Part shown: piece after piece, positions 57,254 to 64,000 of the stretch
Layout: each line of letters begins with the position of its first letter
Numbering within the stretch: the stretch's first letter is position 1
Source of the DNA: Eutreptiella sp. 'Long Island Sound 2002'
Lineage: Eukaryota; Euglenozoa; Euglenophyceae; Eutreptiales; Eutreptiaceae
DNA length: 64,000 nucleotides
Reading direction: 5' to 3'
Assembly (NCBI GenBank): GCA_964036045.1
Contig: OZ038379.1
Span: forward strand, 118,619,104-118,683,103
Notes under the pieces: generated by a model
The model's input: only the letters and a program-made list of their open reading frames with translations
Told to the model about the DNA's origin: nothing
Database searches by the model: none
Made by a program: the position numbers and the translations under genes

Positions 57254-57480
57254 CTGGGGCCTGGGCACTGCAACTACGAAGGCGGCGGTGGACCCACTGT
57301 CGTCATTCTGAGTGATGATCCAGTTCTCATCCAATTCCAGGCAGATGTGCTCCAACACCTGGGGACTGAGCTGTGCTGTATTGCACCGGGCCACCATCTC
57401 AGGAAATTCTTGGGCCACAAATTGAGAGCACTGCCGCCCAGCATGGCCATCAAACACCCCAAACACCCCTATCCCATTGG
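57254..57480 (-). CDS. PP2C exon with FDGHAG and DSGSTAA motifs
   Basis: Acceptor CCACAG at 57481-57486, donor CAG|GTGTGG at 57253. It encodes GIGVFGVFDGHAGRQCSQFV, whose DG binds metal, a helical segment, and NDDSGSTAAFVVAVPRPQ. The length of 227 bases completes a phase-1 codon and ends in phase 0, matching both neighbours. Confidence 0.88.
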
Positions 57481-59223
57481 CTGTGGACATGCACAGGCAG
57501 GACAGGCAATGGCATGGAAGAAAACATGGGATTCCTCAACAACCCCTGTCCCATTAAGCCCCGAGGACCTGCAGCAGGAGATCGTGTTGAGTGCTGATTG
57601 CTTGGCAGAATCCAGAAATGGCAGCAGAGCGGAGGGGCTGTATCTGGTGCACGTGCAGTGCCAGCAGCACATCAGCCTGTTCAGGCAGCGCCACTTCCTT
57701 TCTTGGAGGGGTGACGATGCAAGTGCCTCAACCAAAGCTACTGTGGCTGGAACAGCTAGCTCCTTGCTGGTGATCCCCCCCTACTCCTCCCACACCTCCT
57801 GTCTTGTCCACGTCTATGTTGCATGCTCACACTCTGTCTCGGATGTTTGGTCTCAAGCTTCTGTGGCCACACAGCAGTGTGTACCAGCTGTTGGTTACAA
57901 GTGTGCCAATTGCACATACAGCAGTTAAATTGGATGAAGTAGCAGTGCTGAAGGAGCCAGACTGATCCCCTACCCCGTTCTACTTAAGGGGGCTTGTTGC
58001 ATAAAGCCTGGATGGTTGATTGAGGTCATTTGGGGGGAGGGGGGCTGAACGTGCATCAACAGCTGCATGAAGGGCCCTTTAAGACAGCTTTGCCAACAGG
58101 ATCATTTTCCACGTGTTCCCCATCCCACTCCCTGTCGCACGCCAACATGGGCGAAACTGAATGCCAGCCCTTGATCATCAAGAAATGGGTCTACCACACC
58201 CCATTTTCTGCGACATGCAAGCATCCATGCAGTTGACTTTTGAGGACTCTTTTCTGTTTGAAGGGATGGTGTGGGTTGCTGAGGGTTGTCAAGGGTTGAG
58301 GTGCAAGCATTTTGGGGGCTGGTTCCGAAGGAGAAAGGTCCCAGGCTCTAATGGCTCACTATCCCAAGGCCAAACTCTAGCTCTGAGCACGCATTATTGT
58401 ACCCAGGCCAGGTATTAGCAAGGAACGAAGCTATACTACCACCGGTACAACCCAACGGATTTGCTGTTCAGACTGAGACAACATGCCTCCAGGTCGACGG
58501 CAAATGATGGATGTGACAGGTCCAAATTAGCTACATACTGCATACGTGCCTTTTGCACAAGCTGAGGGGGATTGCACGACCTTCTGCACCAGGCTATTGC
58601 GTAGTGACCTGCAGGATGGGGTGTGGGGTTCGTTTGGGGCCCTGGCCAGCCCCGGCCGACCCACCCACCCACTCAGATTAGAATTTTTTCCTCAGGATTA
58701 AAATGAAATTTCCTAAAGAGGCCAGAAATTTCAGGCTGATTTTAGGTACAAACTTTTTTTCATGCGTTCTATTGTGCAAATGTGTGTGGGGATGACGTTC
58801 CATTATGACAACAAACAAATGGGATCCCGTAATGTGTGCACACCAAACTGTGCTGCATGTAGAAAAAGGAGTGCTCTGATTAAAAGAAGCACAAAAGACG
58901 CTGTGCTGTCCAAGATGGAGACCATGCCATCAGAAATTGTAAAGGTGTCATGGTTACACCGGGAGCGGCCTTGCACAAAGAAATTACTGGCGTCACTGGC
59001 GTCAGTGTGGGTGAGGACTTGGTGAAGATACAGTGGGGTCCCGCCCATTGCATCTCGTTGCACGTCCAGTCAAGGGGAGGGGGACCCTACTTGCCAACCA
59101 CCTAGGGCCTTGGCCGAGCCCCAGCTAAAGCTTCAAATTTGGGATAGGTGACGGCTCCACAACACCCTTGTTGGCCTCCACAAAGGCAGAGGGAATTTGG
59201 GATAGGTGACGGCTCCACAACAC
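57481..59223 (-). other. 1.7-kb PP2C intron
   Basis: No repeats or genes recognised apart from the duplicated exon edge at 59138-59253. Open frames in 57490-57930 on both strands have no family resemblance. Confidence 0.6.
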
Positions 59224-59253
59224 CCTTGTTGGCCTCCACAAAGGCAGAGGGCA
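59138..59253. repeat. 58-bp tandem duplication across a PP2C exon-intron border
   Basis: Two adjacent near-identical 58-bp units (TTTGGGATAGGTGACGGCTC at 59138 and 59196) cover the end of the exon (FVEANKG), the donor and the first intron bases. This gives two equivalent GTGTTG donors 58 bp apart; 58 is not a multiple of three. Confidence 0.9.
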
Positions 59254-59359
59254 CAGGCATACCCAGATAAATGCTGTGCGCATCCTCCATGGAGGGGCGC
59301 ATTCCGCACATACTGGACACAGAGCACTTGAACTTGGGGGCACCAAACCGTTCAACCAC
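59224..59359 (-). CDS. PP2C exon with first metal-binding motif (MED)
   Basis: Acceptor TTGCAG at 59360-59365. The exon encodes KFKCSVSSMCGMRPSMEDAH, the conserved start of the PP2C fold, then IYLGMPVPSAFVEANK. I place the donor at G|GTGTTG (59223), which leaves phase 1 and fits the next exon. An alternative donor G|GTATGC inside the exon is also in phase. The end of the exon lies in a 58-bp tandem duplication, so the unit next to it offers a second copy of the same donor and of FVEANK. Confidence 0.8.
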
Positions 59360-59365
59360 CTGCAA

Positions 59366-60860
59366 TATGCATCCAATTTTGGATCAACAATCAGATGAGG
59401 GCAGACTCAATCAAAACATCAAAAGCTTCAACCAGAATGTACATCGGCTGCATCCGCCACACTGTCTCTGGATGTGCACACACAAACACGCACAAGTAGC
59501 AAGTCATGGAGGCTAGGCGGCAAGAAAATTGCTTTGCCGGGGGAGATGGCATGGAAGCCCATTTTCCCAAACCCCGCCCCCTCCTTGGTCGCCATGCTGG
59601 GACAAATTCTGGGGCATTAGGCGGGTCTGCCAGTCAGCTGCCGGGGCCCCCCAGGGGAGGGGGGGGGGGGGGGGGCAACATACATACCTCAAAATGATCC
59701 CCGTGACGCGCTGATCATTTTGAACATACACAAGCGGGGTAAAATTTTGTTTCAAAAAATTTGCCCATCAGCTCAGGCTCCCATCTGCCAAGGTCCGACC
59801 TGGTGGTTGGGTCGGGGTCAAAATGGTTTTTTGTATCTTTCACGCATTTTTGAATTCTCCGGCGCCTTTGGTGCCAACAGTCTTCCCGCAGATACACATC
59901 CAACAACGGGGCGGAGCCTGTTTTCCCAACCCCTCACTCCCTCCTTTGGACAGCGCCCGTGCCAGCCCCCCCCAGAGCAACTTTTGGGTCGCCCTAGGCG
60001 CCTTTTTGTGGGGACACAGGGAATCAGGTTCAAGCAAGTCCCTGGAATTGGCAGTGGCGGTTATCTATGACATGCACGGGGGGGCGACCCCGCGGTTGTG
60101 GACGCCAACTACCTCCCCAACTAACTGTTGGCCGGAGGCCTGGGGGGGGGGGATTGGAGGGGGGGTGCAGGGATTTGATTTGATTTGATTTGATTTGAGG
60201 GCCGATCTTGAGGCTCACAGGCCGCCTGGGGGGCGCTCGATGGCTGTCCCGACGACTCTGCATATCGGCCGGCCATGCATGCAGTGCACACCCGGCCGCG
60301 TCTGCGGGCTGGGGGGGGGGGGGGGGGGCAGGACTGTCACCGTGCCGCGGGCTGGGTGAGGAGGGGGGAGGGGGGAGGGAGACACGCACATCCCGCTAGG
60401 GGGGGGGGGGGCAGGCAGGGGGGGGGGAGAGGAGGGGGGGGGGTGGAGGCCTCGGTGGGGCCCCATGCACGTCAGCAGAGGGTGGGGGGTATGGCCATCC
60501 TCCTTGTGCATTCAGCTCAGGGTGGAGGGACGTGCTCCATCCCTGTGCACGCCAGCACAGGGTGAAGGGTACGGTGGGTGTTGTGCCACTGCAGCCAACC
60601 CCCGCCCCGTTACCAATCGAGGGGCTATGGGAGTGCTGCAATAGCTGCACCCGGGCCGCAGCGCACGTACCGCTGCTGGTGCACCCGGCGTATTGTTGCA
60701 GCTCTAGCTCTACTGCTGCTTTGCAGCCAACCCTCGCCCCGTTACCACCGACGGGCCATGGGGGTGCAACAGCCGCACTCAAGCTGCAGCGCACGCACAA
60801 CAGCAGCTGCAGCCCGTGCCTCGCAGCAGTTCTGGCACTGCATCCGCACCGCAGCCAAGC
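59366..60860. other. No recognisable gene; G-run-rich
   Basis: Contains long G-runs at 59659-59676, 60310-60328, 60400-60440 and others, TTTGATTTGATTTGATTTGA (60177-60197), and GC-rich sequence. 60590-60850 has GCAGCC and CTGCAGC-rich, low-complexity text. The missing first exon(s) of the PP2C gene should lie upstream, but I could not find them here. Confidence 0.5.
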
Positions 60861-60869
60861 CCGCTCCCC

Positions 60870-62540
60870 TGTGCACCTTTGCACAGGGCGGGGGGACAGG
60901 TTCCCCTCCCCTGTGCACCATTGCATAGGGCGGAGGGACAGGTTCCCCTCCCCTGTGCACCACAACACAAGGCAAAGGGACAGGTTCCCCTCCCTTGTGC
61001 ACCTCAGCATAGGACGGAGGGACAGCTTTTCCTCCCCTGTGCACCACAACACAGGGCGTGGGGACAGGGTCCCCTCCCCTGTGCACCACAGCACAGGGCG
61101 GAGGGACAGGTTCTCCTCCCCTGTGCACCACAGCACAGGGCAGAGGGACAGGTTCCCCTCCCCTGCGCACCACAGCTCAGGGCGGAGGGACAGGTTCCCC
61201 TCCCCTGTGCACCGTACCACAGGCCGGAGGGACAGGTTCCCCTCCCCTGTGCACCGCAGCACTGGGCGGAGGGACGGGTTCCCCACCCCTGTGCACCTCA
61301 GCACAGGACGGAGGGACAGGTTCCCCTCCCCAGTGCACCACAGCTCAGGGCGGAGGGACAGGTTCCCCTCCCCTGTGCACCTCAGCACAGGACGGAGGGG
61401 CAGGTTCTCCTCCCCATTGCACCACAGCACAGGGCGGAGGGACAGGTTCCCCACCCCTGCGTACCACAGCACAGGACGGAGGGACAGGGTCCCCTCCCCT
61501 GTGCACCGCAGCACTGGGCGGGGGGATAGGTTCTCCTCCCCATTGCACCACAGCACAGGGCGGAGGGACAGGTTCCCCTCCCCTGCGCACCACAACTCAG
61601 GGCGGAGGGACAGGTTCCCCTCCCCTGTGCACCTCAGCACAGGACAGAGGGAAAGGCCCCCTCCCCTGTGCACCGCAGCACTGGGCGGGGGGACAGGTTC
61701 TCCTCCCCTGCGCACCACAGCTCAGGGCGGAGGGACAGGTTCTGCTCCCCTGTGCACCTCAACACAGGGCGGAGGGACAGGTTCCCCTCCCCTGTGCACC
61801 ACGGCACAGGACGAAGGGACAGGTTCCCCTCCCCTTTGCACCGTACCACAGGGCGGAGGGACAGGTTCCCCTCCCCTGTGCACCTCAGCACAGGACGGAG
61901 GGACAGGTTCCCCTCCCCTGTGCACCACAACACAGGGTGGGGGGACAGGGACCCCTCCCCTGTGCACCACAGCACAGGGCGGAGGCACTGGTTCCCTCCC
62001 CTGTGCACCATAGCACAGGCCGGAGGGACAGAGTCCCCTCCCCTGTGCACCACAGCACAGGCCGGAGGGACCGGTCCCCCCCCCCTGTGCACCATAGCAC
62101 AGGATGGAGCGACAGGGTGGCCTCCCCTGTGCACCATAGCACAGTGCCGAGGGACAGGTTCTCCTCCCCTGTGCACATCAGCACAGTGCCGAGGGACAGG
62201 TTCTCCTCCCCCGTGCACCTCAGCACAGGACAGAGGGACAGGTTCCCCTCCCCTGTGCACCACGGCACAGGACGGAGCGACAAGGTCCCCTCCCCTGTGC
62301 ACCACAGCACAGGGCGTAGGGACAGGTTCCCCTCCCCTGTGCACCACAGCACAGGGCGGAGGGACAGGTGCTCCTCCCCTGTGCACCACGGCACAGGACG
62401 GAGCGACAGGGTCCCCTCCCCTGTGCACCACAGCACAGGGCGGAGGGACAGGTGCTCCTCCCCTGTGCACCACGGCACAGGACGGAGCGACAGGGTCCCC
62501 TCCCCTGTGCACCACAGCACAGGACGGAGCGACAGGGTTC
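60870..62540. repeat. 42-bp minisatellite, about 40 units
   Basis: Units contain CAGGGCGGAGGGACAGG, TTCCCCTCCCCTG and TGCACCACAGCA, 42 bp long with substitutions. The length is a multiple of three and the unit has no stops in most phases, so open frames with 14-residue periodicity (GRRDRFPSPVHHST and others) exist on both strands. GGGGAGG-type and CCTCCCC tracts alternate within the unit, giving strong self-complementarity. There is no start region or domain to support a gene. Confidence 0.95.
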
Positions 62541-63110
62541 TAGGAGGGGCTGGGGGGGGGGCCTCCGGGAGGGTCGCTTGGGGTGGGGGGTCCAAGTGGG
62601 GCAATTCGGGGTGGCGGTGCGGCAGGGTCCAGGTGGGGCGATTTGGGTGTTGGGGGGGGGGGGCACAGGCTCCCCTTACCTCCCCTTGCCCTCCCTCTAA
62701 CCATACCATCACCATAAACCTAACCCTAACCTTTGCAGCCAGCTAGTTTGGCCATGCCAGCCATGTTGATTGGGCTGAACAAGATCCCCCAAATTTCGTT
62801 CATCTTGTTCGCTGCTTTTGCCACATCCTTGCTCCATTTTGCACCCCAACACTCACTCTGACCCTGGCCTAGGGTGAGAGCTAGGGCTAGGGTTAGGGCT
62901 AGGGTCACCGAGCTGGTGGAACCAGTCTTGGTTTTATAACCCTTTTTAGTGTCTAGGGTGGACCTACCAGGTTTAGCAGCAGCAGCAGCAAGCAGCAGCA
63001 AGCAGCAAGCAGCAAGCAAGCAGCAGCACGCGCGAAATGGGGAAAAATCAGAATTCCGTCGTGGTGCTTCGGATTCGGCCGAAATTATGGTGGATGATAC
63101 CTATGGGTGT
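62541..63110. other. No clear gene; telomere-like words and (AGC)n
   Basis: CCTAACCCTAACC at 62717-62731 and GCTAGGGTTAGGGCTAGGGT near 62887-62906 are short telomere-like words facing each other. 62976-63028 is an interrupted AGC/AGCA tract. A minus-strand open frame 62726-63019 (e.g. KWSKDVAKAANKMNEIWGIL) has protein-like composition in its second half but no recognised family; it may be an exon. Confidence 0.45.
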
Positions 63111-63129
63111 GAGGGACAACCCTACAAAG

Positions 63130-63940
63130 TATGAGCTAGAAACTCAACGGTGGCGGCCGGGAACGGGTGTCGCAAGTGGCGGACCTCAGTTTCAAAAACT
63201 ACAGTTTAGGGCCAAAACAGCCATTTTTGGGCCAAAAAAGCCCTAGAACCCATTCAAAACGGCCAAACAAAGGGAAACGGTGGGTATACTCCACGTGCGG
63301 CTTGACTTTCCTGTGTCAACGAGCTCTTTGCGGCCCTCTAACTCCACCATATGTCCTTGAAACGGCCCAAAAAGACCCCAGAATCCCCAAATTTTGTGCA
63401 GATTGGCCGGCAACAGCCACAAACCAAGAACAGGCCATATCTTTGGCTACATGGTCCAAAACGCGATTCTGAGGGCACCTAGTCCACCCGCAACCCCCCA
63501 CTTTTTGTGGTTTCCACCCCTCAGAATTGCCCAAACGAACGCCTAGACCCCCATACATAGCCCCAGCAGGCTGCGGCAAGCTGCAAGCTCAAGCCCAAAC
63601 AGGTGGGTGCCCAAATGGGTCAACAGGGTCCAGTAGGGGCAAAAAATGACTTTTTTCAAAAATGATCCTACACCATGTGTGATGCTAAAACAAGTGTTTT
63701 TGGACTGTTTTGAGCTTGGGGTAGCCCATTTTGGTCCTCCGAAAATCCCAAAATGCCTTGAAAATGGGCTGTTTTGGGACCAAAAATGGGTGAAAAATGG
63801 GTCAAAAACACATTTTTCCAAACCTCATCCTTGACCATTTGGGGTGCACCAACGGGTGAAATGAACCCATTTTGAGCCCATTTTGGGGGAATTTGGCCCC
63901 TCAGAAGTCCAAAAAAGCCTTGAAAGTGGGCCTTGTGGTG
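63130..63940 (-). mobile_element. Fragment of the CTACACC family, inverted
   Basis: 63130-63640 matches the right and central modules of the 8-15 kb elements in reverse (AACTCAACGGTGGCGG, CCACGTGCGGCTTGACTTTC, CACCTAGTCCACCCGCAACC). 63640-63930 carries one to two of the 160-bp units (AAAATCCCAAAATGCCTTGA). Neither terminal inverted repeat is present. It is more diverged than the clustered copies, which shows a dispersed family and not just a local array. Confidence 0.75.
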
Positions 63941-64000
63941 ATGGGGATCACTTGCAAGCGGATTCCACTCTATCAACGGCCTTCAATGTGTGACTCATTG

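Larger units (their letters stand above)
45179..59359 (-). other. PP2C-family protein phosphatase gene (five exons placed; both ends missing)
   Basis: Exons at 59359-59224, 57480-57254, 50535-50413, 46962-46846 and 45280-45179 join in phase through GT-AG introns of 1.7, 6.7, 3.5 and 1.6 kb. The joined product contains the ordered PP2C (PPM) motifs: MEDAH, FDGHAG, DSGSTAA, NIGDAR, DHKP, RVDGMLAVSRAFGD, ACDGIF. PPM enzymes are Mg/Mn-dependent Ser/Thr phosphatases; the Glu and Asp residues of MED, FDG and CDG bind metal. GDAR replaces the usual GDSR. The N-terminal exon(s) and the C-terminal exon with the last DN metal motif were not found, though a segment near 44900 is possible. All defining residues seen are intact, so it is probably a working host gene. 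Substrate unknown. Confidence 0.9.

Noticed and set aside
60396-62746. Open frames of 440-560 codons on both strands
   Set aside because: Produced by the stop-free 42-bp unit; kept only as a low-probability coding possibility in the findings.

Overview
The window looks like repeat-rich nuclear DNA of a eukaryote, most likely a unicellular green alga or another protist with a large genome; I cannot name the species. The evidence is a split gene with GT-AG introns up to 6.7 kb, several classes of eukaryotic transposon, long microsatellites and minisatellites, and no bacterial-style gene packing. Nearly all recognisable coding sequence is on the minus strand.

Layout. 1-6.6 kb: a decayed Helitron (N-terminal region, Rep, PIF1-type helicase) followed by an unbroken reading frame that leaves the left edge and carries a SAP-like segment plus a Ulp1/C48-like cysteine peptidase signature. 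6.6-7.8 kb: repeats over its presumed promoter. 8.0-15.1 kb: a cluster of non-coding ~1.0-1.2 kb elements with CTACACCCCTCTCC inverted ends, separated by long (TA)n tracts and lying in both orientations. 15-19.5 kb: G-rich and low-complexity sequence, a compound microsatellite and a ~650-bp tandem duplication. 19.6-25.3 kb: a broken non-LTR retrotransposon (APE endonuclease, reverse transcriptase, RNase H, zinc finger, acidic tail). 25.7-36.7 kb: two arrays of a 26-bp G-rich minisatellite, with a second copy of the retrotransposon 5' region between them. 37-41.8 kb: unrecognised minus-strand reading frames that may be the ORF1 of the same retrotransposon. 42.4-44.7 kb: a stepwise-changing tetranucleotide array, then a ~170-bp satellite with a GC hairpin in each unit, interrupted by a fold-back element.

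45.2-59.4 kb holds the one convincing host gene, a PP2C-family protein phosphatase. I could place five exons with consistent splice sites and phases; together they give a continuous PP2C core. Its introns carry a minisatellite, two small inverted-repeat elements (one with near-perfect 8-bp target duplications) and a 1.67-kb hAT element. 60.9-62.5 kb is a 42-bp minisatellite array, and 63.1-64.0 kb is another fragment of the repeat family seen at 8-15 kb.

The transposon genes do not form pathways; each set would serve its own element (Helitron rolling-circle transposition, LINE target-primed reverse transcription, hAT cut-and-paste). All three autonomous-type elements are visibly damaged. The many long open frames in the 26-bp, 42-bp and (TA)n arrays come from stop-free repeat units and are not offered as genes.
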